64,000 nt of DNA from Selaginella moellendorffii (taxonomy: Eukaryota > Streptophyta > Lycopodiopsida > Selaginellales > Selaginellaceae). The position numbers and the translations under genes were made by a program. Of the stretch, positions 52,828 to 64,000 are shown in pieces. The DNA lies in contig NW_003314284.1 of NCBI RefSeq assembly GCF_000143415.4, positions 1,616,674-1,680,673 on the forward strand. The letters run 5' to 3'. Each line of letters starts with the position of its first letter. Within the stretch, counting starts at the first letter, position 1. The notes beneath the pieces were generated by a model. That model did no database searches and was not told the origin of the DNA. It worked only from the letters and a program-made list of their open reading frames with translations.

Positions 52828-54905
52828 TATCATCCCCTCCTTTTGAAATAATGGAAGATTATCAGGGTTCTTTTGTAGATGGGCCAGGATCGGGAGGAAT
52901 GTCAGGAGGAGGCCGGTTGAAACGCTTCATACAAAGGGATCAGGAGTAGTTAATATCACCCATAGATCCATCGATCTGTACATGCACAATCTCTAGAGGA
53001 TTGGCCTGCTGGACGTCATGTCGAACCTCATAAACTTGTGGTCCAACTTGCTGCAACACCTGATATGGTCCTTTCCACTACACAAGGAGCCCCTTAGATA
53101 AACCATGTATTGTAAGATGGGGAAAACAGACTAACACCAAATCATCCACTTTGTACTCCGCAAGTGGACGATGATGGGAGTTGTAACGCCGTTGTTGTCC
53201 CACTTGTACGCGTTCTAAATGTTCGATAGACTTTGCTTGGACAAATGGAAGAATGCTTGTCAAATACTAATCCTACAACCTAGTATTCGCAGCTCGTGGC
53301 AATTGCGAAGGTAAACCCAACTCCGTTGGTAATATTGGATCATGACCATATAGGAGTTTATATGGTGAAGCACCAACAGAACTTTGCACCCCTGTGACAT
53401 AGGCATACCAAAGATACGGCAAATAACCATCCCAATTCGAATGTTGAAAGTTCACATACTTCGCAATCATCCCTTTGAATGTCCGAACGAGCCATTCCAC
53501 CAAACCGTCTGATTGTGGATGATAAGCACTCGTGAAAGTGTAACGTATCCCCAACCGAGACATCAAAACATGAAATGCCTCAGCCATAAATGTGGGACCA
53601 TTATCTAAAAGAATCCGCTCTGGACAAGAATGCTGGAACACCACTCGATTGAGAAGGAAGTATCCAACAACAGTTGTAGAGCCGCTAGCAAGAGCACCAA
53701 CTTCCACCCAACGAGTCAAGTAGTCAGAAGCAATAATAACATACTCATTGCCAGCAGTCGACTGTGGAAAAGGTCCCATAAGATCAAATGCCACCAACTT
53801 AAATGGATGGGAAACTACAATTGACTCCAACTGTCCTTCTGCAGCCCGAGAGTGAGTATTACGAGCTTGGCACCAAACGCAGCTATGTATATACTGGATA
53901 ATATCACGTCACATCTCCGGCCAATAGAAAGACCTGCGTAGCTTCTCGGTTACACAATGATGTCCCATATGCCCACCTAGAACAAGAGAATCATGGTAGG
54001 CATGGAGAAACCGCAGAATAAAGATAAAAGGCACCATCAGCCGTAAATGATCATCAAGATCTGTCCCCACAAAATAAAGAAGGCCAACTTCAAGGCGATA
54101 TTAAGAATGTAAATGCCGGAAAGGCAAGTCATCAACAAGTGATGTAAGATTCTCAAATGCATCTCGAAGCCTTCGAATCCATAGCTCAATCTTTTGAGCC
54201 TTGCGAACTTCATCAAGAGAAGGTAAATCTTGCTCTTCGCCTTGTGGACACTGAATGTCAAGTACAACAACTGCCAACAGCACAGAATCCTTATCTAGAA
54301 AATCCATAGAGGCTGGAATAACAGGCTCGTCAGAAATATGAGAAGAGAGTGGAGAAAGAAGAGGAGCTCGAGAAAGGGCATTAGCATCAGCCATAAAACT
54401 GCCTGGGCGATGAACAACATCAAAATCATATATCTGAAGCTTCAAAGCCCACCGAGCCGTATGACCAACCAGGTTCTTCCTCTTCAATAATGAAGTAACG
54501 GCAGCATGGTCACCTTCAAGTAACATCCGAGAACCATATAGATATGCATGAAGTTTCTCGAAACCCCAAACTGCCGCTAAACACTCCTTCTCTGTCATGG
54601 AGTAGTTCATCTCTGTTGGTTGTAACGTACAGCTTATATATGCAATAGGATGACGCTGACCAGGCACACTTGGGCTTTCTTGCATCAACACACCTCCAAG
54701 ACCAATATCAAAAGCATCTACGCGCAAAATAAAAGGTCGAGTGTAGTCAGGATAAGCCAAAACTGAAGGAGTTGTCAACAGCTCTTTGAGATCCACAAAC
54801 GCCCACTCACAATTTAAAGACCAAATGAAAGATGACGTTGATGATTTCAGCAACGCTCGCAACGGTGCAGTGCGATCAGAAAGATGATCCACAAAACAAA
54901 CATGC
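52828..54905 (-). mobile_element. Ty3/gypsy pol, 3' half: RNase H and integrase (broken)
   Basis: Minus-strand coding remnant. It begins at FVDHLSDRTAPLRALL (end of RT connection), then RNase H (FILRVDAFDIGLGGVLMQ with the first acidic residue, MTEKECLAAVWGFEK, FDVVHRPGSFMADANALS). A linker follows, then the integrase zinc-binding region (GGHMGHH ... SCVWCQARN) and the core with FDLMGPFPQS, LLDNGPTF and GLVEWLVRTFKGMI, so all three DDE acidic residues are visible. A basic C-terminal segment ends near 53,080. Stops interrupt it, for example TGA in the zinc-finger region at about 53,911, and a frame change lies near 54,100. It is dead as it stands. The 5' half of pol is not upstream on this strand but in the opposite orientation at 55,756-58,115. 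Confidence 0.85.
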
Positions 54906-55351
54906 TCAAAGTTATTGGCTATTATATTTAGAGTGTTACCTTTTTGTTAAACAAATATAGGAGTCAATAATATGACTATAGTGTTTGGTCTTATGAAGGT
55001 AAACTAAAGAGTGGTTATTAATTATTTTGCAATTAATGATTGCTTATGAATTTTGTTGATATAGTGCATGTGATCATGGAATGAAATTTGGATATACTAT
55101 CACTATAGATCTTTGGAATTTTAGGAGATATGGGGATACAATAACCACTAAGAGCTCTTTCATCAAGTAATTACCGTTTTTGTGGTTGGCTTAAAGGGAG
55201 AGAAATAAGGTGCACTATAATCAAGGATTGTTTTTTGAATATGCTGTTTCTTAGAATATATTTCAAGAAAAAGGCAAAACCTCAACCCTTACTAAACAAT
55301 CTTGTCTAAAACACAATTAACTTAATTTGCCACTTAATTTGTTTGAATGTG
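54906..55351. repeat. Older LTR sequence between the two Ty3 halves
   Basis: 55,060-55,215 is the third copy of the LTR end seen at 44,475 and 44,940. 54,930-55,050 resembles 4,380-4,560. This is the likely original insertion site of the split Ty3 element. Confidence 0.55.
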
Positions 55352-55525
55352 TGAGGGCTAAGTGTACAGCTACAATACCATATACTAATATTAACGTAGT
55401 GGGATTTTAGTAGCCATCGGATTGGTTTCAATCCGGACTACTCGCTCTTATATATAAGATATGGTTTTTGGGCTAATTAATATGCACATTTTCTATATTC
55501 CCTTTCCATATTTCAAGCACTCACA
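55352..55525 (+). repeat. 174-bp LTR (5' LTR of the split Ty3 element)
   Basis: Starts TGAGGGCTAAG and ends CACTCACA. It matches 52,654-52,827 in reverse complement and has the same length. The next bases (ttggtgaagttgagggg) sit where a primer-binding site is expected and may be a worn one. The outer flank carries AATG, which also flanks the other LTR in the corresponding orientation, a possible partial target duplication. Confidence 0.75.
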
Positions 55526-55755
55526 TTGGTGAAGTTGAGGGGCACATTGATTGTCCCTAAGGAGTGTTTGAATTTGGGATTTTGGTTTAGATGTAGCTTT
55601 TGCATTGTCTAGATCTAGCTTTTTCCATTCCATTTCTTTTGTTCTTCCCTTTCAGGATTTTGGTTTAGATCTAGCTTTTTTGCATTGTCTAGATCTCCCA
55701 TTTTTTTCTTGCTTTTTGTCGTTTCTCTTCTTTTGCTCTTTCTTCGTCTGTCTTC

Positions 55756-58115
55756 ATGGCAGATCAGCAATCTCCTCCTTTGACTCTGGAGCAATAGTTG
55801 GTACAATTGCTTGATGCTATGCGCTTGCAATTGAACAACCAAACTCAGTTGATGGTGATGTTCACGGCACATGGTACAACTCCTTCTACTCTTGGTGGTA
55901 ATCCTTGCATTCGGCTGGAGTTCTTTCACGGGAATCTTGGGGATGATGTGTACCATTGGTTCAATCACTTCATGGTGATTGCCACATATCATTCTTGGGA
56001 TGATGCTCGACGGTTGTGTAAGTTTCCCACGTGTCTCCAAAGGACGGCGTTGCAATGGTACAATGGTCTGAGCACAGCCACTCGTGGGGATTGGAGTGTT
56101 CTCCCGGACGTCTTCAAACGCGCCTTAGAACATGCCGACGACTTTGATGATGCTTTCCAACAATTGCATTGTCTTTGCCAAAGGCCATTTGAGTTGGTGA
56201 TGCAATTTAGCATTCGTTTTCGAAGTCTTTTGCTTCGTGTGGAGCCAAATATGTTGGAGCGGATCAAGCTAGGAATGTTGTGGCCAGCACTTCGTTAAGA
56301 TCTTGTCGAACTTGTGCATGCACTTGCTCCCGCCACCCTTGATGATGCTCTTTGCTTGGCACAATGTTATGAGATGTCGCCTCTTCCACTTCTCATTGCC
56401 CATCCTTCAGCTCCCCAACCTTTGGGTGATGGTCTTGTTCCAATGGAGGTTGATGCTGCTGCTACTCGAGTCCAAGGACAAGGGTAAGGACGTGGTCGTG
56501 GTTGTGATGTTTGTTGCTGGGCATGTGATGAAGTTGGTCATACTTATTGGCGCTGTCAGCATTTTCCGGATTGGCAACCTCCATTTCCTAGGTGGAGACC
56601 TTGGTGTCAACAACGTCCTATTGGTGCTGCTGCAGTGGAAGGTTTGGACACTGCGATGCATCGGGGAAACGAGGAGTCGCGCGAGTAACAAGGGGACCTT
56701 GCGTGAATAAGTCAGTGACCCCTCTATATTTCTTTTAGGAGTATCATCAAGGGGTTCACTCAGCACCGATTCATCTAGTGTTTACTTTCAAAGCTTGTTT
56801 TTATAACAAGAGGTCTCCTATTATTCTCTTCGTGTTGGTTGATATAGGTTTGAGTTTATCTTCTATTGCTCGACCTGGTGCCACATGTTGCCGTTTACAC
56901 TTGTGTCATGCGGCGAAACCAGTTTTCATTCTTTATGGCAACGGCCATACACATGCATATGCACGGGATGAGGCAGACTTGGTTGTGCGTGTGGGCGATC
57001 TCGAGCTTGAGTTGCAGTCATTACAGGTGGTGCTGAGTTAAGCTTTTGACCTCATTCTTGGTATGGATTGTTGCAACGCAATTATGCCAAGTGTGACTTT
57101 GAGGCTTCTCCCCCTTGTCTCATACTTCCTTATGTTTCATCAATTCCTCTCACTTCCATACTTTTTTGTCCCTCTACTTCTACTTCTTTTTCTATTACTT
57201 TTGTTCCCCCACTATTTCCTCCTGTGTTTCCATCTTGTTCTGGTCTTCCCTTTTCCGATCCCTCCAACAGTCTTTGTGTTGCAATGGTTGACCAGCTCAT
57301 GAAGGAGTATTCTGATCTCTTTGAATTTGACCTATTGTCTAGGGCCAAGATTGCGACATGTTATTTGATTCCAACAGAGGATGCTCATCCAATCAAAGTT
57401 CCTATTTGTCATCAGTCACCCAAGGAGATCAAAATTTTACGTGCAAATGTCAAGGAGATGTTGGAGAAGGGTGTTATTCAGAAGTCACGGAGTCCTTGGG
57501 CATGTGAACCTCATCTTGTGATGGGAGTATTCGTTTTTGCATTGACTATCATCCGTTAAACAATGTGACGATCCCCAGATGTGTACCCTCTTCCTCATAC
57601 TGCTGATCTTTTGGATCGTTTGGGGCGAAGTTGTTTGTTCACCAAGCTAGATCTTGCTTCTGCGTACTAGCAAGTACCGATGGCCGAAGAAGATATTCTT
57701 AAGACTGCTTTTCGTACACCGTTTGGTTTGTACGAGTTCTTGGTGATGCCGTTTGGTTTAAACAATGCTCCAGCAACTTTTCAGTGGATGATGGACGAGG
57801 TTCTTTGTGATATGCCAGAGGTGACTGCTGACTTCATTGATGATGTCTTGATTCACTCAGAGGGGATGTGGGAGGAGCACATTCGTGATGTGTGTAAAGT
57901 GTTGGATCAGTTACGGGACGTTAGTTTAAAGCTGAAGCGGTCAAAATGCGTGTTTGGGTCCAAGGACACGACTTATCTTGGGTATCATATTTCTCGTGAA
58001 GGTTTGCAAATTGATCCTGACAAACTTATGGCTGTTCTAAAGTTCCTTACTCTGAAGTGTGTGAATGATGTGCAGTGCTTCCTGGGCAAGGTGCTGTATC
58101 TCAGTCGACTTGGTG
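55756..58115 (+). mobile_element. Ty3/gypsy gag-protease-RT, 5' half (broken)
   Basis: ATG at 55,756 opens gag, which meets a TAG at 55,795 and resumes to 56,298 (FFHGNLGDDVYHWFNHFM, LQRTALQWYNGL; a typical retrotransposon gag core). Protease remnants lie around 56,780-57,060 and reverse transcriptase at 57,270-58,115, with LMKEYSDLFE, KEMLEKGVIQKSRSPWA, FTKLDLASAY, FRTPFGLYEFLVMPFGLNNA, the catalytic box FIDDVLIHS (Phe in place of the usual Tyr), and KCVFGSKDTTYLGYHIS. Coding similarity ends abruptly after FLGKVLYLSR at about 58,112. That is just before the point at which the opposite-strand half at 54,905 begins. Several stops and frame changes make it non-functional. Confidence 0.85.
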
Positions 58116-59360
58116 GGGACTGGAAAAGAGTTGTCGGGGAAGGCTATTCCCCATCTTTGCGGGCATCCTAAGGATGCTAAGGAGTAGATCTAGGATGATC
58201 ACTCACGGACAGATGGCCCAGTCTTTGAGAGACGGAACTATGATGCAGGTGGCATTAGACCACCGGTGTGACCAAAGTGAATGGGCATAGCCTTATGTAA
58301 CGGGCTGATATGTCAGTGGTACCTTGGGGTGTTGGTCATAGGATCAAACATGTGGAGCACTTGGACCAAGTGCAAAGGTTGAGTGGCATGGATGCCATTC
58401 TCGGGGCTAGCAAGCCCCAAGTCCTAACTAGGACTTATGGAGGTTGTGAATGAAACTCCTCCAAGTGGTTGGAGGTGCAGTTAAGTGACTAAAATAAAAT
58501 GGAAAAATTAGTTGCTTACATCCCACTCCTAAAAGGGAAATTGACTGTGGTGCTCTTATCTCATGTGGAGTGATGCCCCACTTAAGTATCTTGCGGCTCA
58601 TTGGTCCTCACCCTTCCTAGGGGCTTGGGCCTTCCTTTAGGATGGAAGTGGGGGAGTAAGGGGTACCCATATCAAGCCGTTAAGCCACGGTGTTTCCCCC
58701 TAGTGTCCCAAAGCAAGTGTTGCACCTAAAGCTTGGGATTTACAAAGTCCTATGATCAAGTCTTGTTGTACTAAGGGATGTTAAGAACCTAGAGACTTGG
58801 TATGTTTGGCTGCTTGTACCTGCAAGAAGTGTACCTGAACTTTAAGTCTAATCTAACTCCAGGAGGGGGATTGGGAAAGATTTGGGAATCCGTAGATGGA
58901 TGGCTAATGCTCCATTGCTCGTGCAATGAATAACTAAAACCAAGTAAAACCAAGTAGGAGCTGATACAATAGGTGGGAACCTTGGCAAGGGAACTTAGCT
59001 AAGGCCAAGGTCATGTTGGTTGGATAGATGAGATAAGTTGGCAAATTGGAAAGGAAAAATTTATAGTTTACAATTATACTTTAAAGGCATTTTGTTAAAC
59101 TCTATAAAAGTAGTGAACTTTTACTAATTTTGACTTGGTCTTAATGGTTTTGTGCCTTAGTTAAGGATGGTAATATCTAACATAACTGTTTACTATTGAG
59201 ATGTTAGTACATGTATCATAGCCTTGTTTATTAAATAGTTGTGTATTATATAAGTCTATCTTATAGTCTTCACTTTAGTTTCGGCTGAGTGTTGATCATG
59301 TTAGCCACACCTTCTCCCCAAGTTGGAACTCTATATCTCGCTTTTGGTTCACATACTTGA
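58116..59360. other. Intergenic repeat sequence, no gene recognised
   Basis: Sequence beyond the Ty3 breakpoint. 58,150-59,000 is less A+T-rich, unique within the window and unclassified, possibly part of another LTR element. 59,075-59,310 repeats 4,060-4,275. Confidence 0.4.
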
Positions 59361-62300
59361 TTTGCCTTTATTGAGCCCGTTTTAAAGAATCCCTCACTAG
59401 ATTCCAAATGTTGAGTCTTTCTGCCGTGAATACCTCCACTACGAGTAACTTTCCATGAGACTCGGCCACGCCAAGTTCCACAAAACCTTCAATAGCTTGC
59501 CCATTGATAACTTCCCATGGACTCACCCTAATACTCGAGTGTGGTGAGTTATTATCGCACATTTCCACAAGTCCCAAATGACTTATCCAATTAGTCTGGT
59601 CTTTGGAGACATAGCATCACAAATAATCCTCTAACTGCCTATTCACCCTTTTTGTTTGTCTATCTGTCAAAATGCATTAGTGCTATCAAACTTGACTTAA
59701 TACTCAATACATGTCCGTGGGTGATAAACTGTGCTGAATTTCAACTTGTGCAATATTGTTCCAGGAGAGTTCTCCAAAACCTACTGCTGAAGATTTTATC
59801 TCGATCTGAGATAATTTTTTTTGACCTTCCCCACACTCAAACCACTTGTTCAAAGAATAGCTTCACCACACCTTTCGCATCCACTTTTGTTGTGGTGGGT
59901 ATGAAATATGCCATTTTAAAAAATCGGTCCACCACTATGAATATCACATAAAACCCCTCACTTAGGGGAGTCTTGTGATGAAGTCCATTGTAAGACATTT
60001 CCACGGGTGATTTGGAATTGGGATGCTTTGTAACAAGCCCCCACTAGCTTTAGTCACGACTTTGACCTACTAACATTCTAGACATGTCTTTACATAGTTT
60101 TGGACGTCCTTAGCTATATCAGGCTAGTGATACTTCCTTTTAAGTAAGCCCATTGTCTTATACACTCTGCCATGTCCTGCAAGAGGTCTGTCATGACACT
60201 CTTCTAAGGCTACCTTCCTTAGTTCCTCTTCTGGAAAATACACCCTCCTTTATTTATAATAGATGAGTCTATTGTGTTCCGCATAGCCTGTTTTCTCTTC
60301 CGTTAGCAACTCACCTCTTTAGTGAGCTTCTCGTGCCTGTTAGTTCCTCAGCAACACTTCTTGGGCTAGACCATCGTTCTTATACACTATCCGCACATCA
60401 TCCCAAAAGGTTGCTATCACGCTGAATGTCACCAACTTCAAGCTTGCTTTTCGACTTAGAGCATCTGCCACGATGTAGCTCTTTCCAGGTTTATACAAAA
60501 TCTCGCAATCAAACTCGACTAAAGCATTGGCCCACCAACTCTATTTCCCTCTTAGGTCGGGTTGTGACAAGAAGTGTTTCATTGCCACATTATCCATGTA
60601 AACTTTGAAGTGTCTCCCAAAGTAGTGTCACCACTCCTTGAGTGCCTTGACCACCACAAACAATTCTTTCTCGTGGGCAAGCCACTTTTGTTGAGCCTTG
60701 TCCAACTTCTTTGAGAAGAACACTACTAGATGGTTGTCGTGCTTCAACACTACACCCAACGCAAAATCTAAAACATCCATTTCTACCTCAAAGTCCTTAC
60801 CAAAGTTTGGTAATGCCAATATAGGAGCCTTCTTCAACTTCCCTTTAAGGTGGACAAATACCACCTCATATTTCACTGTGTATACCATCTTCCCTTTTCC
60901 CGTTTGGTCCGTTAAAGGCAGAGTTACTCTTGAATAGTGTTTGATAAACTTTTGGTAGTAGTTGCATAGCCCCAAGAATGCCCTCAACTTGTGTATATTT
61001 GATGGTCGTTCTCATTCCTAGATCGCTTGGACCTTCTCAGAGTCCACCTTGAGCCCGTCCTTGCCTACCACATGCCCAAGAAACTTTACCTTTTGTTGAG
61101 CAAAGTCATATTTACTCTCTTTAGCATATAGCTAATGTTCCTTTAGTTTCTCAAACACCTTCGTCAAGTGTTTGACATGCTCCTTTAGCGTCTTGTTATA
61201 AATCAAGATGTCATTAATGTAGACAACCATGAAATGATCCAGATAGGGTACAAAATGTGGTTCATCAATGCCGAGAATGTTGCTTATGCATTGCACAGCC
61301 CAAAGGGTATCACTAAAAACTCAAAACTTCCATACCTTGTTTAACAGGTTGTCTTCTCGACATCTTCCTCTACTACCCTGATTTGGTAGTATCCTGACCT
61401 TATGTCGATCCTCAAGAAGTATTTCACCTTTCCCAACCTATCGAACAAGTTCTCAATTCTTGGTAAAGGGTACTTGTTCTTCTTTGTATGTTTGTTGAGC
61501 AATCGGTAGTCTATACATATGTGTATAGATTCATTTTTCTTTTTCACAAATAACACAAGTGTAACTTGCTCAACCTAATATACCCTTTTTCCACCAACTC
61601 TTCAAGTTGGCGTTTGAGCTCTTTTAGTTCCTTTTTGTTCAATCGATAGGGGGGACAAACTATCGCTTTAACACCCTCGACCAACTCGATCTTGTGTTCT
61701 ATTGGTCGTTTGGGGGGTAACCCTGCCAGTAGCTCCTCCGGTATGGTATCTTGGAATTGGTCCAACACCCACTAGATCACTAAAGGCACTTCTTTTGTTC
61801 TGTCTTTTTGTCATTCCTCACTAAAAGTAAGCACAAAAATGCTACCTAGTTCCTTTAGTGAGTTATCCTCTCGTGGACACCAAGTTCAAGTAAGAGTCTT
61901 TGGCCTTACATTGCTTTACCTTTAGATCTGGGCTTCCACCTAGATTGTTTTTCGGGCATTCGTAGTACCACAAGTTCTACTTGTCCAGTAGGGTACCACA
62001 AACAATACGGTGAAATCCATATCTACTTTCCATGTCCCTACTTTAACTCTTGCTTGTCAAATTACCTCATTGGTGCTTTGGCTACCTTATCCAAACTTTA
62101 TAGTCTTTAGTTCACCTAGCCGCTGCACTGTTTGTTTGATTTGCTGAACTATATCTGCATCCACAAAATTATCCAAAACACCCGTATCAATAAAGATTTT
62201 AACAAAGCTATGTCCGAGCTTCCCTCGGAAGGCTTATAGATGTTGCGAATGACTCTCTACCAAAGTTGCTCATGTAATGAGAAACTTTGAGCTAGGGATT

Positions 62301-63130
62301 GGATCATGTACCTCAGTTTAAATTTCACTTAATTTAATAGCCATATTGACTTTAGCCTTCTTCGAGTATGGACATTCCTTTGAAAAGTGTCCTGCTTCAT
62401 TGCAATTGAAGCATATGTTGTTTCCCATGCTATTAGTAGACTTAAGCTTTTTATCCGTGGGTTTATCTCTTTTTGCTTGACTCCCCCATATACTTGCTCG
62501 CTGGCCATCAGATCTGCTTTTCTGGAACCCTGAGGACTCTTTCTTAAAGAAACTCTTCTTGAATTTCCCTTTGTCATATATCCCCCTTGGTTTGGCCCCT
62601 TTGCTAAATATGGATCGCGACCCTGTCATGTTCCCCTTTTGCAATTATCATTGAAATGCACCTTGATAGCTGCATCTAATGCTTCCTTGTAGTTAGTCAA
62701 GTTCTAATCCATCACCTCGCCACGAGCCTAGGTTTGCAAGCCTGATATAAAGGCATAGAACGCATCCATATCACCCATATTTGTGACAAGTATCCTTTTT
62801 GCTATAAACCCATTCACATGCTCTTGAATAGTTTTGGTCTACTTTAGCCTACTCAACTCATCCTTTAGATGCAGAATAGCATTCGGAGGAACATAAGTTG
62901 TGCAGATCCTCGCCTTCATCATTTTCCAAGTGGCCACCGGTCCTTCATTGGCCTCTGTTGTTCCATCAAGACTTGGCATTATCTGCAAAGTATGGTTTTG
63001 CACATGAGACTTTCTTCAAGCTTAGTAACTGTAACACTTAGAAATAATCCTCCATATTGTAAAACCAATCCTCCACCACCTTATAGTCATTCTGTTGCGA
63101 ATGTGACTTCGGGTTTAAGTTACCTGTTGG
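59361..63130 (-). mobile_element. Second Ty3/gypsy element, gag-pol remnant (dead)
   Basis: On the minus strand, from high to low coordinates: gag core from about 63,130 (VVEDWFYNMEDYF); a CCHC zinc knuckle CFNCNEAGHFSKEC at about 62,360-62,410; a protease with FIDTGVLDNFV near 62,170; RT beginning near 61,768 ([47 protein letters not shown]); RNase H region 60,628-60,987 (FLGLCNYYQKFIKHYS, FEVEMDVLDFALGVVL); integrase pieces down to 59,368 (NNSPHSSIRVSPWEVING). Many in-frame stops. The 5' LTR is the repeat at 63,439-64,000. No matching 3' LTR is visible at the low-coordinate end, so the element is truncated there. Confidence 0.82.
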
Positions 63131-63179
63131 CCAATCCTTACGGACACTCTTTTCTTACTGCCACGACGGTAGAACGTTG

Positions 63180-63438
63180 GTATTACTAGACTCTTTATCA
63201 GTCCCTCTTATGCTAGTGGAGTTAATTGGGCATTTCAAGTGTATTTAGACCGAATGAGCATAAGGATGGAATTCTTACGTCCTATTAGCTAAGCTTACTT
63301 AACCCGGTAAGGAGTTCCCATCTCATTATGTCTTACACTGACTAATGACAAGAACCCTCATGTATTGAGACTAGTCCCTTAATATCGTTGGATGATAGCT
63401 TACTATGTTTGCCAAACACCTTCGCTATCATGCCCTTT
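63180..63438 (-). repeat. Leader of the second Ty3 element
   Basis: Untranslated stretch between LTR and gag. Matches 641-880 in reverse complement and, over its outer part, 5,570-5,650. Confidence 0.6.
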
Positions 63439-64000
63439 TGTAGCGCACGTGGTTTTTACCCTTTATCCTATAGTGATTTACCATAGGATAACACCACGAA
63501 GTGGAACCTAAACCCTCTTTATGCCACGTGACACATGCCACGTGTCCAAAGGACAGTGGTGTAGAACTCGAGGCTTAGGGCCTTGGGCCACTGAACGAAG
63601 GAACGGTGCCAAACTCCTAAGCATGGAGCCAAGGAGTGACAGAACCAAACCATGGAGCAACTCTTGAGCATACAACCCAAGGAGCGAAGGGATAGGAGCC
63701 CAGAGCGACTTGAAACAGTCTTGGAGCAACCACCATCCCAATATCAAGACTAGCACACAAAACGGAGCCAAACGAAGTCTGGCGCTATTTGGGCATACCG
63801 GTGGCCTAACGTGAGGATATAGGTACTCCACCAACTAGCATGGAATGGAACTTGGGCTTAGACCCAAGCCGGACGCAGAACAAGGACAGACATGCAAGCG
63901 AGAGCTAGACTATGCCTCAGGTTGCTCGGCCATGCCCAACCTACCCACTATCCCTACTGATACATTTGGAACCCCCCACAGCCCCCCCCCCCCCCCCCCC
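63439..64000 (-). repeat. LTR-like repeat, copy 4, best preserved, runs off the window
   Basis: In plus orientation it begins tgtagcgcacgtggtttttaccc and ends ccctactgatacatttggaacccccc followed by a terminal C-run (63,983-64,000). It contains three CACGTG G-boxes at 63,446-63,451, 63,525-63,530 and 63,539-63,544, and internal sub-repeats of the form gctcc-tgg. It is longer and cleaner than the copies at 1,560, 5,880 and 51,590, so probably the youngest. The frame at 63,508-63,834 within it is not a gene. Confidence 0.7.

Noticed and set aside
1-64000. CRISPR array, bacterial operon or phage-defence system
   Set aside because: No regularly spaced identical repeats; spliced genes and plant proteins throughout show nuclear plant DNA.
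1-64000. tRNA and rRNA genes
   Set aside because: I looked for TTCGA-type T-loops with flanking stems and for rRNA words and found none convincing. A tRNAscan run would be needed to exclude them.

Overview
The window is a plant nuclear contig. The genes have canonical GT-AG introns, most of them only about 50-70 bp long, large intron-less PPR genes sit side by side, and telo-box motifs (AAACCCTA type) stand in front of many start codons. Together with the protein sequences this fits a lycophyte with a compact genome, most likely Selaginella moellendorffii or a close relative. The species is an inference, not something read directly.

Layout. (1) Bases 1 to about 8,250 are A+T-rich, without convincing intact genes, and filled with decayed LTR-retrotransposon pieces. 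(2) Bases 8,254-41,930 are a dense gene island. In order: a PHAX-like RNA-export protein (-), ribosomal protein eS10 (-), a tonoplast-type dicarboxylate transporter (+), a non-specific phospholipase C (+), an A+T-rich intron-less GNA-like lectin (-), a PPR protein (+), the splicing factor BUD13 (-), a second PPR protein (+), mitochondrial-type chaperonin 10 (+), an unrecognised two- or three-exon protein (-), a group-4 sulfate transporter with STAS domain (-), exocyst subunit SEC5 (+), an AAA ATPase of the Arabidopsis At1g64110 type (-), an unrecognised nine-exon protein (-) and a PHT4;6-type anion/phosphate transporter (+). Several pairs are divergent with only about 100-440 bp between start codons, so they probably share promoters. 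(3) From about 42,000 to 64,000 the A+T-rich repeat compartment returns. It has a 726-base assembly gap, a second GNA-like lectin gene (50,007-50,888), a Ty3/gypsy element whose two halves lie in opposite orientation, and a second decayed Ty3/gypsy element ending in an LTR with a C-tract at the window edge.

The genes do not form one pathway; they are housekeeping and transport functions of a typical plant cell. The most unusual items are the two A+T-rich, intron-less secreted lectin genes with N-terminal domains I do not recognise (one with an LTR remnant just upstream), the retroelement that a single internal inversion would explain, a dispersed repeat forming the 3' flank of BUD13, and two multi-exon proteins that I cannot assign to a family. 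Exon boundaries were read by eye from splice signals and reading-frame continuity. They are firm for the genes where exact exon coordinates are given and approximate elsewhere.
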